Of a stretch of DNA of 64,000 nt, positions 38,806 through 51,551 are shown piece after piece (positions within the stretch are counted from its first letter, which is position 1; the number at the start of each line of letters is the position of its first letter). The notes below the pieces were generated by a model. That model saw only the letters and a list, made by a program, of their open reading frames with translations, had not been told where the DNA came from and did no database searches. The position numbers and the translations under genes are program-made. The stretch comes from Cinclus cinclus (lineage: Eukaryota > Chordata > Aves > Passeriformes > Cinclidae), in NCBI RefSeq assembly GCF_963662255.1, contig NC_085046.1, positions 142,305,762-142,369,761 on the forward strand. Direction: 5' to 3'.

Positions 38806-40018
38806 TGGAAGTCTGACTTGATACTTAATTAGAAAACAATGAAGAAATTAAATAAAATCAGAAGTCTTCAGTAGCTGTAATGCATTTCATCCCTAGCTGG
38901 CATGCAGGCACCTCAATACGAGGTATTTTCTCTGACTGAGTCCTTCTTTGAAGGGCCAGTTTAATAAAATTAAATCATGTTGCAGCAAAAGTTCCAGCTT
39001 TTCCAGTATCTGAAGTTAATAATTTCTTAAAATGTACTTTAGAAAATTTCCAGACCAAAATAATTTGCTTAGACCCTTCCACATATTACTACTCAAACAG
39101 TTTTTCTCATTTAAAGTACTGTGAATTTCCTAATGAAGGCAATTTCTTTGTTTTGTGCTTTCACATTTATAATTTCACAGTGATGTGGTCATAAATTAAA
39201 AAACTACAAGTATTTCCAATGTTTTCTGGTTAAACTTTATTATTTTTAGCTGCATATAAAGGTCTGCAACCAGCTTAAACCCTCTTCTAGATGCCATAAA
39301 CTACAATGAATGCCAATCTCTAACTAGATAGTTTTTAATTTGAGGCACATTCTGTTGGCGATAAGCATGAGTAAATTTCCCATTAGTTTGTATGAATCAC
39401 TAATCTATACTGTAACATCTTAATTTCACATCAGTTAATTGTGCTTATTGGTTTAAGATATTCATGTGGCAAAAGGTTTTGAGAAGGATGAGTAATCAAA
39501 CTGTTTTCAAAAGCAGCTGTTTTTTCATAATTGACAGGAAGTTCTACTTTTTGTGTGAAAGGGATTACAAAAATTTCTGTAGTCATACAGGAAGAAAAAT
39601 ATCCCCAGAATTTTTAAATCATGTCTATTGAACTGAGTGCTGTATCAGTGAGATTCTGCGGTCTGTCTTCTCAACTCATTCAACAAAAATCATTTAAAAA
39701 AAGAAGAAAAAAAATAAGCATTGAGGGGAAAATACGGAGGAAATTAGAAATAGTGGGTTTTCCTGTGGCAGTTAGTTATCAAAGTTAGAGCCTTCATTGC
39801 TGAAATAAATGGCTATTTTAAATTGTATCTTCTCTCTGTCATCAAATAAATGAGAAGGAAGTACAATGAGCACCTGATCAAGCAGGGGAAAGTTGTATAG
39901 GTGAAAATATACCTAAAACTTGCTTATAAACTTGCTTATAAAGGTAACTGATTCCCTCTGTTCTCGTGCCTGGAGACACTGGGAGTTATTATTGCATGAG
40001 ACCATGAGAACTAGGTTA
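38806..40018. other. Unique sequence between two CR1 copies
   Basis: No gene recognised. 39100-39480 is AT-rich but not repetitive, with many distinct motifs (for example 'cacatcagttaattgtgc'), and has the look of a conserved non-coding element. A 12-bp tandem duplication lies at 39917-39940. Confidence 0.5.
39917..39940. repeat. 12-bp perfect tandem duplication
   Basis: 'aacttgcttata' occurs twice in direct succession without a mismatch. A recent slippage duplication is likely. Confidence 0.9.
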
Positions 40019-40108
40019 TAGAGTCATTGAATGGTTTGGGTTGGAAGGGATGAAAAATCATCTTGTTCCAACCCTCTGTCATGGGAAGGGACATTTCCAC
40101 TAGAAAAT
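40019..40108 (-). mobile_element. Very short CR1 3' end
   Basis: 'atagagtcattgaatggttt' followed by 'gggttggaagggatgaaaaa', 'tcatcttgttccaaccctc' and 'catgggaagggacatttcc' is the antisense CR1 3' terminus. Only about 90 bp of the element is present, an extreme 5' truncation. Coding strand minus. Confidence 0.93.
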
Positions 40109-41526
40109 CATGAAATGTTTCTTTCTGCAATGGGCATGGACATCCACATCAGTTTAGAGGGAGTTTTCAAACTGCTTTCATTAGCTCATGATTAACAGCC
40201 ATTTTCTACTTATCTCTCTAAGTATTCCCCTCTATGAAACTAGAAACTGCTCTAAGAATGAAACTGGCCTGTTCTTGATATCTCAAGTGCCCAGCTAGAG
40301 CAGATAGGGACTATCTGGATCATCTGCTTTACTAGTATGTGTACTCCCATTTCACCCTATTTTCCTTCTACTTAAAATTCACCTTGTCTTTTCATTTGAT
40401 CTTCCTACTTATTTCCTCCCTGAAGGCTCAGATTTGCATCCAGTGAACCTAGTATGAATGTTATATGAGAAAGTTTAAGCCTTTAGACTGTGATTTAACA
40501 AGATACTTAAGCACATGCCTGGCTTAGCACACAAGAACCTTCTCATTGAAAGCAGCAGAAAGATTGCTAGTGGCCTAATTGGGAACAAGAGCTATCTATG
40601 AGCCATTAAGCAGCTGCTGAATTCCACTGCAGCAGTGGCTATATTTCAATGAAAGGCTGGGTGTGAGCTCTGTGAACAGTTTATGATGTGCTTGGGATCC
40701 TTAAGAATGAAAGCACCTCTGTGCCAACTGCACCCAGCTGTGGAATTTACCAGTCTAGACAATGTATCTGTGGTCCACAGCCACCAAGAAGCTTGTAAAA
40801 AGTAAAAAGGTATTTTTGCAGAACAAATTGAAAACGGTATCTGCCCAAACTTGAGCGTAATCAGTGAAAAATATTTCTCAAGACTCTCCAGAATAAATGG
40901 AAATTATTTTAGACGTCTCTCTATCACATGCGAGAATAGGATTTTAAAGCACTTTCTGGTACACACATATACAGGCATGCACACATATTTACATATAGGT
41001 TATTACACATACAGCTCTTTAGCAGGGAAAGACTAGGAATAATATTTCTGAGTTTGTTCTGATCTCTGTCTTCTGATGTTCCAGAAAGGAAACAATCACC
41101 AGCAGTTAGCAATAAATCCTTGGAAAAAAATGCAAATCATTTGTTTTATAAATGCCAGAATATTAGCAAAGACTGATGAATTCATCCACAGATACTGTCC
41201 TATCTTGTTACTCCGTTATTCAAATCTAATATTTGATATTCCTGTAGGAGGTGTTTGACATGTAGGTGAGTGCAATATAGTCATAGACACATTCTGCATT
41301 CTGTAGGGAAATGGCTATGACTTATGCGAGAGACAATTAATGCGATGATAAATAGGAAAAGATAGTGCTTGTTTTTGTAGATTGGTGTGATCCTCTCATT
41401 GTCTTTTATACTTAAGTCATAATTGACTTATCAATTTATGGCCTATTTAAAGCAGTGAGATCCACACTCCTCCATTTCCTTGATCTCCTACCCACTGTAA
41501 AGCATCATAATTCATGGGGTCCAAGG
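40109..41526. other. Unique sequence, no gene recognised
   Basis: No element or gene is recognised. Frames do not exceed 62 codons. The stretch ends at the target-site duplication of the LTR that follows. Confidence 0.5.
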
Positions 41527-41531
41527 GAGCC
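41527..41531. repeat. Target-site duplication (GAGCC), left copy
   Basis: Five bases, gagcc, directly before the TG start of the LTR. The same five bases follow its CA end at 42191-42195. Duplications of this length are typical of ERVL-type insertion. Confidence 0.85.
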
Positions 41532-42190
41532 TGTCTTGGTTTGAAAGACAGGTGTTTGATAAGAAAAGCAGGAGCCTTTTTTGAAATGGACAATATAAAC
41601 CCCCTCCCTCCAAATTATTAAAATTTTGAAATTAAGGAGCTCTCAGGCAAAGGCATGGGAATAGGAATAATGGTTTTTCACTAGGAAAAATTAAAACAGA
41701 AATACAGTATTACAGAAAAAAACAAACCCAAAACACTGACAGAGTCAGAATACAACCTAACACCCCATCAGTCAGTCAGTGTTGTTAGCAGTCTGGTTAA
41801 ATGGTGGCTGCAGTCCTGGAGTGACAGATGTGGTTCCGTTGGAACAGTGGTCCTGTAGAAGGGTGCAGTTTTCCTCTGAAGGTTCATTGATGATATAGAA
41901 GGGTCTGTTTTTCTCTGGAAGCAAGTGGAAAAAGGCTGCTCTGATGTTCCAAATCTCAGATTATATCTAGGTAGGAAATGCTTGTCTCCTCCCCCTGGGT
42001 GGAGCATCTCCCAGTGGGATGATGTAATTTTATTAATCATGCAGTGGGACTCAATGGCCCATTAACAGAAGATGTCTTCCTGGAGGAAGGATGGGTTGTG
42101 GAAAATATAAAGAGCACTGCCCCATCTGGTCTCAACAGATGGTGATAGAATACATACTTTTGGGTACATCCTGCTTTGCAAGCAAAGACA
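41532..42190. mobile_element. Solo LTR of an endogenous retrovirus (ERVL-like), 659 bp
   Basis: The element starts 'tgtcttggtttgaaagacag' and ends 'gcaagcaaagaca'. The ends form a 6-bp inverted repeat, TGTCTT/AAGACA, with the canonical TG...CA, and are flanked by the 5-bp duplication GAGCC. Inside are 'aaattaaggagctctcagg', 'caaaggcatgggaatagg', 'gagcatctcccagtgggatg' and 'ctcaatggcccattaacag', all familiar from LTRs common in songbird genomes, as I remember them. No gag, pol or env sequence is adjacent, so it is a solo LTR left by recombination between the two LTRs of a provirus. Sense strand unsettled: a TATA-like 'aaaatataaagagc' near 42100 would fit the plus strand, but no AATAAA follows it. 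Confidence 0.9.
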
Positions 42191-42195
42191 GAGCC
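42191..42195. repeat. Target-site duplication (GAGCC), right copy
   Basis: Repeats the five bases at 41527-41531 exactly, directly after the terminal CA of the LTR. Confidence 0.85.
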
Positions 42196-45100
42196 CTAGC
42201 TCATAATTCAGTGAAGAACTGTGTTGTGATTGCACTACCTTTTACTTACAGGAAACAGCGAGCCTGTTGCAGTGTCAGTGGAGCATCCTGGTCCTCTTCC
42301 AGCTCAGGCTGTTCCGAGAGACAGGCTGAGACTCATGTCCTGTCTCCCAAGCCAATGTCAGTCTTGCACCAGTTGTACACATCCCATGCTCAGAGTACTC
42401 AACAGGAGGATATTTTTAGGCATCCATTAAAATGGCTTTGATGTAAATGCAGTATGGGCCAGCAGCCATTTAAATCCCATTTAAATCTGTGCCTTCCCCT
42501 GCACTAAGCTCTGGGTTAAGTGATTCAGAAATACTATTGTAGTGTTACTGCTGCTGCTTACCCATAAACCCCTAAAAAGTTGCAACCTAAACCGGTCATT
42601 CAACAGCCTTTGCCTTACTCATTGAACACTGTTCATGCAATCACACAAAAATGGTGTAAAAACTCTGAGAAAGACAGGCTGCCATGGGCTTAGGGGTTCA
42701 CACAGGACAGTGTGTCCATAAATAGGCTACTTTTCTTAGAAATTTAGCACTGTGTTTTTTTATCTAAGATCTGTGCACCATGTCTAAAAAGCAAAGCTTT
42801 TTCTTTAAGTTGTATTTGAGGTCTGCATATCATTTATTTGAAATCAACACAGGAAAGCATCTAAAAGAATTTCTAATTTAAGCTTTTCACTCTAAACTTT
42901 ACTTTGAGCCCTGCTTGGCTACATAATTTGGCACCTGTGAATACCTCTTGCCACAATCTCTTTAAGATACCTTCCTGTTTGTGCCTATGGCTACAATAAT
43001 TCCCATGACTGTGTAAGCAGCTTGAAAAGTTACTTTTCTTGAAGGGTTTCATACGAGGTGAAACTTCCAACAATGCTAAAATGCATGCAAAACCAGCAAT
43101 TCACAAGCATCATATAAGTGCTCAGGCAGACTTATTTAAAAGATCTGTGTTATCTTGAAATGTAATGAAACTCTCCTTTTACACTTTGACACCAATGGAC
43201 ACAAACCGCTCATTGGCCCCACAGTTTTTATGTGGAAATTACTAAAACACTGCTTCCAGTTTGCAAGTGAGAGCTGGAGAAGAGCAGAAAGATCACTGTC
43301 TCTAAAGGAGTGTATCACTTCTGCAGAATGGTTAGACCAAGGAAAGTCATCTGAAACCACTGAGTGTTTTGCTGTTGGGAACATCAGCAATCATCATCTA
43401 AGGGAGGTTGTGGCCTCAGCTCTAAAGCAAAGCACTGTTGTTGACTTAAAACTGCACATAAAATATAATGTGCTTTAGAGTTTAGGAAGTGCTCAAGGAT
43501 GTTTGCCAAAAATATGGACAGAAAGACATTGTCTTACTGCCCACTTACTTTAAAGGGCACACACCTAATATTTGCTTACTGGGTAAAGCAAAGGCTAACA
43601 TTTGAAGGTTTATTGACTTTACACCTTTATAATTTAGAAGGGATAGGTGTTAAAGGAACTATATTTGCATGTGGGGAAAGAAAGACAAGGGACTGTAAAT
43701 TCAGAACAATTCCAGGTGTCTGGACAGAGCACAAACAAAGTCTTAGAATGATGCTGATGAAAACAGTTGAGCAGCTGAATTTCTCTGCTGCTGCAGGAAC
43801 ACCAGGAAAAATAATAGAGCATCCTTCTGCATCTTCCCAATCACCTAAACTGCTTTGAAAAATGCACTTGAGTATTTCCTTATTTTCCCAATGTACCACC
43901 TAGTTAATTTTCCCTCTTCAGCCAGCCTTGTGCATTTCCAAGGGTCCCATTTGAGAGCAGTTGATTACTGTTTTTGAATTGTCACTCCTGAAAAATTTGT
44001 TGTTTCTTTGGCTAGCCCTAAAATTCTCAAGCTGCCTCTGATCACCGTTGTTCAGGATTTTAGGCAAAATATTTTACTTCTGCAGCATGGCATGTGCTTT
44101 TATTTTATTTTTTTTTTTTTAGCTTGTTTGGGCATATCCTAAAGCATTTGTTTCTAGTTTAACTAATTCCTTAATAGCTGCATCTGTTGGGTTGGGGCTC
44201 AGTTCAGGAAAAACAATGACTGGATTTTATTGTTTATGAATTCCCTAAGTGCATGGCACTGCAGAGATAACTAGACAGAAAGTCACAATTTCAAAACACT
44301 ATTGCTAGATGACTTAGGCTCTATTTCAAAAATAATTAGGCACTTAGAAAGCTGATTTTTGATGAAAATCAGGAATATGCAGGAGACCTTTGACTGGAGA
44401 TCTCAGGCTTGGAAAATGAATATATGAATATTTGGAATTTTACTCCTGACTGTGATTCAGTAAAGGGCATCTTGTAACCTACTCATTACAAGTAGTCCCA
44501 TTAAACTCTGTTTACCTCACCATGAGTGAACTGGGTTATGACCTCAGGGGGGACACTAGCAGTGAGTAATTGAAACAGATGGACAGGATGTTAAAAGAGG
44601 CAATATTATAATTGTATATGACTATTATCTCAGGGTCTGCTTTTGTTCCTGTATCATCAGCCTGGTAAACATTACTGTTTCAAGTACCTGGTAGACGATA
44701 TGTTGGCTTGGTGTGCTTAGCTACATTTCTCACTTGCTTACCAATTTGCTAAAGTGTAGTTACTTGGACTAAAATTGTTTAGACTGTTTCAGGTTCTTTG
44801 TGGATAATTTTGTTTTTTCTTTCCTTTTAGGTTCTCTGACAACGTGATGTGGAGAAGGTTTGTGTGGTATGAGGATGGGGACAATGCTTTTTTCTTCCTC
44901 CTAGAAGTTTTTTATTGGGAAGCCGTTGTGAAGAGAGGCTTTAGCACTTACTGACATTGAAGCAGGGAATAGAAATTTAGCAAAGGATGGGCTTGCTATG
45001 CAGAGTTTTTTGCTGTCTATGTAAAAACATGGCCAAATCATGTGTGTCTGAAAAGAATCACTTTCCACAAGTTGAGACCTTGTTTAAGATTAGGGGAATC

Positions 45101-45984
45101 AGTTCCTTGTCTTGACAGAACAGGCACCATCCCAATGGTGAACAAGGACACCCATTACCAGTGCTGCAAGGTGGGGCAAGACTTTAGAGCTTGTCTTCCT
45201 TGCATCTTGTTCCTTGGGACTATGGTGGCAGTAGTCACTGAAAATTAGAAAAGATTGATTGCTCTTTCAGAGTTCCCTCTGGTGATGCCACCACTGGGAC
45301 TGTGTCCAGCTGAACCAAGGGTATTAGAGAGGTGAGAACAAACTGTCCAGTAACTCTTTCAGGGGAAATAGATGAATCTCACTAGGAAGTCTCAAATGCA
45401 AAAATATTGCAACTGCATTGGATATTCATCCAGAATCTACTTGCCAAAATCAGTGCCCACTTTGGACCAAAATTCCCAAATTAATTTTTGCCATCATATT
45501 TAATTTTCTATGCTACTCTCTTAAGACTGAAAGAAGAAAATAGATGTTTCACTCTTCAGAACTACAGGGAAAACCTGGTCTGCAACATTTTCTTCTCTTA
45601 GCTGGAGTTTTGCCAGCTCATCAAAGCTAATATCCCTACTTCTGCAAATAAATGCCAAGGGATCTTTAATTAGCTAAAATGACCGGCAGTCAGGACCTTG
45701 ATTTCTCACTTAATCTGAAAATAGCACAGTGTCCCTTAGCACACTGCTAGAACATTGGCACTGTACCAACAGAGAGAATATAGAGCCATTTACTTAATCA
45801 TACACTTCCTGCAGTTTCTCCTGCATTTCTAGTTGAGTTCATCTCAACAGCTGGAGAAGGGCATTGTAGTTTCTACCACTTGTGGTAAGGGAATTCATGC
45901 TTTCTTTGCTAATTACTTGTAGGACTGTTTCAGATCTTTTGGATTTGTTCACTCAAACGTTAATACAGCAAACTCTAGTGGTCA
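42196..45984. other. Unique sequence, no gene recognised
   Basis: No known element. Open frames of 107 codons (43155-43478) and 119 codons (43499-43858), both plus strand, follow one another but show no domain or compositional sign of being real. A T-rich run lies near 44101-44120. At 44831 a strong splice-acceptor-like tract precedes a 40-codon open stretch. Confidence 0.5.
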
Positions 45985-46160
45985 GTATGGTGCAGTGGAA
46001 AGGAGTGAAAAAGGCAGCCCCAACCTATCCTCTGCTATGATTTATCCACAGGTGAAACTTGGACTCCACCCTTTGTACTTGTTCTATACCACAGACTGCT
46101 GTTCTTAGCAAAACTCTTTAACCTCTTTGCACCAACAGAAAATTAAGGCTGAGCAAGTTG
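45985..46160 (+). mobile_element. Possible ancient MIR-type SINE
   Basis: 'tatggtgcagtggaaaggag', 'tctgctatgatttatccac', 'aggtgaaacttgg' and, after about 45 extra bases, 'caaaactctttaacctcttt' plus 'gcaccaacagaaaa' follow the order of blocks in the MIR core SINE (box-A side, the 'tctgccacttact..tgaccttggg' core, 'acttaacctctctgtgcctc'). Matches are weak, as expected for a very old copy. It could be chance. Confidence 0.35.
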
Positions 46161-46649
46161 TTTGCAAGAGTCTCTGTGTGGTGTTCCAAAATCTCTGCAA
46201 GTAGTCATAGGACCACTGCAATAGCAACCTGTATGAGTGTGCCTTCAGCAATGCTCCATTCCTACAGCTCCCAAGAAGAGATGGGAAAACTCTAATATTG
46301 AGGATTGGCTCATCCTTGCTTTAGGCACTAAATCAAATTTAACAGAATTTAACAACTTCAAAGTATGCTTTAATATATCTCTCATCTTCAGGTACTCATC
46401 AGTGGATCACAACAACATAGAAAATGCTGGGATGAGCACTTCTTAAAACAGCTAATTGCTGTGTCCTGCAGGAAAGACATCCCAGTGCCACTGAAGGCAG
46501 TAGAGTGGGTACAGCAGGGACCAGAATACTGTGGTGGAATTGGACACAATGGGAACGTGCTGCCACGGGCCAACTTCCTGGCTTTGCTTTGTGACCCATT
46601 TTAGCAGAGATACGTTTAGTTTTGATTTTAACTGGCAGTGCTAAAGTGA

Positions 46650-46698
46650 AAAAAAAAAAGAAAAAAAGAAGCAACAACCAAAAAAAGAAACAGAAAAG
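46650..46698. repeat. A-rich tract
   Basis: A runs broken by G and C ('gaaaaaaaaaaagaaaaaaa' and following). Simple low-complexity sequence. Confidence 0.75.
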
Positions 46699-47197
46699 AT
46701 GGCTATAATTGAACCCAAATATTCTGGTATAAATAAATATAATCCTGCCTAAATCAACAGAGGCCAGCCTAATTCAGATGTAGACATCTCCATAGATGTC
46801 AAGTAGTTCTCTTCTTACCTATAACTCAACTCTTGGAAGAAACAGCAATTGGCTACCATGTCACTGTTAACTAGAGTCTGAATGTGATGGCTCCACAGCT
46901 GCCTTTTAGTTCCTTATATTTCTGGGCTGGGCAGTGGAAGACAAGTTCATCCCATGCAGGCCAGGGTGTGGGGGGTGGTACCATTTCCTCTTTTGCCGCT
47001 TCAGAACTTGTCCCTGCAATGCAGGGCCTGTTTTCCATGGCTTCTTACTTGGGGCACAAGTGTGACCAACTACAAATTTAAATTTCTTAATGCCTCTTCT
47101 CCACATTTGAACATTTTCTTCCCATGGAATCCTACTAGTAACAGTGAAGTTTTTCTAAGGATAGAAGCCTCAAAGCACCACTGTGAGTAGAAAAGGA

Positions 47198-47300
47198 AAA
47201 TATTTTTATACCCAGTTTACAGACAGGGAAGTAGAAGTTCTTAAATTACTTCCTCAGCATCATTGTAAAACTAGGCTTACGTGAAGAACAAGTTAGAATG
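47198..47300 (-). mobile_element. Possible ancient MIR-type SINE, antisense
   Basis: 'tatacccagtttacagacag' then 'ggaagtagaagttcttaaat', 'tacttcctcagcatcattg', 'taaaactaggc' resembles the antisense of the MIR core and 3' part ('ccattttacagatgaggaaa', 'aggttaagtaacttgcccaa', 'ggtcacacagctag'). About 100 bp, diverged. The call rests on block order rather than close identity. Confidence 0.4.
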
Positions 47301-47482
47301 AGAACACAGAAGTTTTCTCTTCCAGCCCTGTATTTATTTCCATGTTTCTCTTTCTTTAAGAGACTCTACATTATAATTAAATTAGCAACAAACATGATTA
47401 AAATAAGTAGTTCAAGGCTTTCTGGAACATTGTATATAGAGACTGCTTTCAAGCAAGAGTGGACTTTTTATTTCTCTCTCCT

Positions 47483-47513
47483 TTTTTTTTTTCTTTTTTT
47501 TTTTCCTCTGCAG
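47483..47513. repeat. T-rich tract before a splice-acceptor-like CAG
   Basis: Two runs of 10 or more T are separated by C, then 'cctctgcag'. It has the form of a strong polypyrimidine tract and acceptor, but the sequence after it ('taagcctcag') opens with a stop codon in one frame, and no donor follows at exon distance. Confidence 0.6.
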
Positions 47514-47894
47514 TAAGCCTCAGTTTCCTGCTTTCTTTGAAAAATTGTACTACGAATTATCAAGAGGTTACATATTCTAGCATTCAGCCAGAGCTGCTGA
47601 ACCTGCAGTAAATATTCTCTTTAAAGTAACATCTTGCATGTTTCACTTCACACATGGGCCCTGGAGCTTATAGGTCATGCACAAGTACAATGGTGGTCTT
47701 TCATGACCACAAGAGTTTCTAAATTGCTGTGTTTTGCATCCTCTCCATCTGTGTGACTTATTCTGGTCTCATAACTTTGCAAAGAATGACCCTGGCATAT
47801 TCAGAATTTTGCAATTCACACTCCTCTCCCCTCAAATGTGAAATTAATTGGTTCACAGCTCTTTGAAGGATTGCACGTAATTCAGTTTAGGGCA

Positions 47895-47944
47895 TTACTA
47901 ATGCTCTTAGAGGTCTTTTACAAGCTAAATTATTCTATGATTCT
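47895..47944 (+). mobile_element. CR1 3' tail, strongly diverged
   Basis: 'gctcttagaggtcttttac' then 'aagctaaattattctatgat' matches the last 50 bp of a sense-strand CR1, ending in the 'attctatgattct' octamer tail. Older than the other tails, judging by changes in the normally constant 'ggtcccttccaac' block. Confidence 0.7.
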
Positions 47945-50437
47945 GCATCTGCTCTAGGTCATACCAAATAACCATCTACCCCACTGACCTCCTGCTAGCA
48001 ATGTCCATGCAAGGAACTGTTGAGGAAAGCAAGAAAAGGGCAAATACACAAAGTCTCTGCAACCCCTCAGCTTCTAGGACAAGTGAATAATTGTATAATT
48101 TTCTGATGTGAGCTGCACTGCACCCAGAACCATAGGTATGGCAAAAGAATGTTATTTAAGAAAGGGTTGGAGGTAATTTTGATGAGTATAAACAACAGTT
48201 TTTCAATTGCTACTGGACATGGAAATGGTTGGTTGGATAAGAGTAAAAAAAGGAATTCACAAAAGCTCAGGCCCTTCCTTTCCATGAGGTTTTGTGGCTA
48301 CAGGAATTCATGGATACAGGAATTTGAAGATCAGAATTAAAATAATAAAGAACATCAGTGCAGATTAAGAACTACAGGTTTTCTACTTGATATTGACATG
48401 TACTTAAATCTTAATGTATTTGTTCCCCCAGAATGACAAAATGAAGATTTTTACTTTTTTTTTTCAAGTTCAAGTTATTAATGTCAACAATGCACTTAAA
48501 TTATGATTAAGTCACTGCAAATTCCTTTTGATGCAAGGATTTCTAGCACTCACTATTCTGAGTGCTTATAAATATAAGCATTGATCACCTACATGCTATC
48601 TGAACACTGAAAGGTCCCACACAGGCCAATGTTGATCCTGATGTCTGATCTGTAGCTGTCTGCAGACTTTTAAAGAAATAACTGGTGACATTTACAAATG
48701 TGAAAGTACATGGATGACAGCAGATTAGTACATTGCTCTCTTACTTTGAGGTTTGGTATCAAAAGAACTGAAATCTTCTTAAAAATGCAAGTGAAACCAA
48801 GTCTGACTTGGAACCTCAAAGCATCAAAGTTAGATCTATTTTTATGCCTTTCTTCTTCAATATTTAGTGCTTCATACACAGGAAAATTTGCATGGTGTTA
48901 CTGCAAATTCATTCCCAGTTATCAGATCAAACTGTACATCTACTATGCAAATGTGAGAATGAAAAGATCATGAAAATCCCATTTAGGGTTTTTTAAACCA
49001 TGTTCTTGGTTCCCCATGTACTTCTCTAGATATCCACTGTGGGCCTTTCTTGCATTTGCTCTAGCAAAGAAATTGTCCATAACACAAGATTGCTACAAGG
49101 CCACAAGTGAGATCAAGTAGTATACTTTCTGGAGAAAAAGTTTATAAAAGCTATGTATTAAAGAGGTTCATGGCTGGTGCAACTGTAGGTACCCAGTTTT
49201 TAACCAAATAACACAAAAAGTACATTCCCCATGCAATGTTATCAAACTGGCCACTGACTTCTTACAAGTCTATCAGGAGATAAAACTCTTAACCTAGTAA
49301 TCTGATCTCTTTGTGTTATTGCGTTTCCTTTGCATCTCTCTACATAAAAGCAAGCATTTCAGAAGGGAATTCCGTTATTTGAAAACTTTAAGTCGAGAAG
49401 AAATTACCATTTCATGGTTAAGGTATACATTTGTTCAGCACCAGTACTGTTCAAGTGTCCACTATTTTTCTTCTGAATTTGTTCAATTTCAGTTTCTCTG
49501 AAAGTGACCCTACAAAGGCTTCTTTGGACCCAAGTTTTCTCTCTGCAAGAAATTCCTGGTTGGAATTTCATTCTCTGTCTAAATGGTTTCCCTATGTTCT
49601 TACTCAAACCAGTCTGTCACCAAATCTTTCATCACAACACAAATTGCTTCTGTAGCATCATATCTACATCTGTTCTTTCTGTAAGAAGCCAAAAGATAAT
49701 GACAAAAGCTTATCAACATCCCTTAAAGACAATGGGAATTCTCCTTGTTTCTTCCCCATCTTTCCAACGTAAATGGTCGTCTGAGTTGCTAGAGCTCCAC
49801 ATAATTGCTAAGCAGGTCACATTTATGATAACCCATAAGTGAAAAATTATGCTTAGTGGCTTGAGTTTTCAGATCCAGTCTTCTTCCCATGGACAATTGG
49901 AATAAGTAGTATGGGCTGCAATTTTTTTCTCTTTGTATTCAGGGAACAGTGCTCACTTTTCAATCTTCAGTTCATGCTTATTCAAAATGGGTGTGCAGCA
50001 GCCCTTAAAGACAGAATATCAGCATAAACAGGTTGCTGGAGTCATCACAGTGGCCAACATTGCAGATGTATAGCCAAAGACCTACTAATGGTTCAATTCC
50101 AACTAAATAAGGAAAAGAGAATTTTGGAAGCCTAAACATACAACTCACTTTCAAAGCAGCGGGATAATAGTCTCTTTGAGAGCCAAAATTATATGAAACC
50201 TTTTAAGTTCAGATTTATTTTGTATGGTAGTTTCATAGCTAGATTAGACATTTCCATCTTTTTTTTTTTTCTTTTAAATGTTCCACCATTCTCCTCTCAT
50301 GTATTAGCCAAACAAAGCCTCATGAAAAAATTCTGAGTTCTCAAACTGATCAAAGAAACTGATATTGATTTTTTTTTGTAAAAACAGTTTGCCTGTAAGA
50401 TGCCAAACTGGCTATAATTTCAGTGTGGCTTGAATAG

Positions 50438-50471
50438 TTTTTTGTTTGTTTGTTTGTTTGTTTGTTTGTTT
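50438..50471. repeat. (TTTG)n microsatellite, about 7-8 units
   Basis: An uninterrupted TTTG repeat from about 50441 to 50470. The longest perfect tetranucleotide array in the window and a likely length polymorphism. Confidence 0.92.
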
Positions 50472-51551
50472 AGGGAATAGAAGTTGAGTTTTACATTTGA
50501 CCTTCAATGAATTCCAGGTGAATATTTTAGGTTTTGATGAATATTGAACATTTTTGCTAGCAGTTGTGCCTGAAAGGTATTCATTTATTACTCCATACCA
50601 TGCTGGCTCTTTACAGCGTATCAGTTCTATGAACACCAGAACAGACTCACTGTGATCTTTAACATCTCTGATGTACCATGTGGAATAATGGCATGATGTT
50701 GAGAGATCAGATTGACAACCTGCGACAGTCAATCAGGTATGTGTATTTGTCTGTATTTTTTTTCTTTAACATCATATTGGCTTCAATCTTCCTCAATTTG
50801 TGGTGAGGGAGTTCTGCAATGCAGTTTAAATAAAGCTTGATTAAAATTAGGTGAGTAAAATTTTGTAATTAAAAATGGAGGACTAGGTTGTTAACACAGG
50901 AAAAAATGTGCATGGATTTTAGGGAACTCTTGCTTAAAACTCCACAATAAAACCCGTGCATTGAAAAATAGTGAATTGATTTTCAGAATTGTGGTGCTCT
51001 ATGCAATATTTTTATAATTTTGATAATAATAAAAATATTATTTTGATAATATTTTGAAATAAAACTTTTTGTAAGTTTTAACAAACTTAGTAGCATCAAT
51101 CAGTTTCAAACTGCAGTGAAACAAAATGTTCTGCATTGAGTGAATTAAATTGGTTTTACAAAGTTATTCTTTGTAATTTTTTTTCAGGGTGATTCGAACC
51201 AAAATTGTCAGAAGTTTTCAAAACAAAAATTAAATAAACCTCAAAGTATTCCCTCAGTTTTAACATTGAAAAAAGCTACCATGACCCAAACAGTACAGAG
51301 ATTTATGTTAGTTTGCTGCAAGAGAAATAGATTTCATGTACAATGCATAGTAGTGTGTAGACATTTGTGAGCAAGGAAACAATTAAGTCACCAAGTACAA
51401 CTGCTTAATGAGGCTTTTTAAAAACCCCTTTGTCATAATATTTGTGACATGAAATGATTTTTTTTATAGATCATTTAAGAATACTTTTCAGTATGTTTAC
51501 AGTTATTCACTGATGCATTTTTTGTTTCAAAGAATAACAGGGTTCCTCATG

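Noticed and set aside
43155..43858. Two consecutive plus-strand frames of 107 and 119 codons
   Set aside because: No recognisable domain, different frames, and no splice signals joining them.
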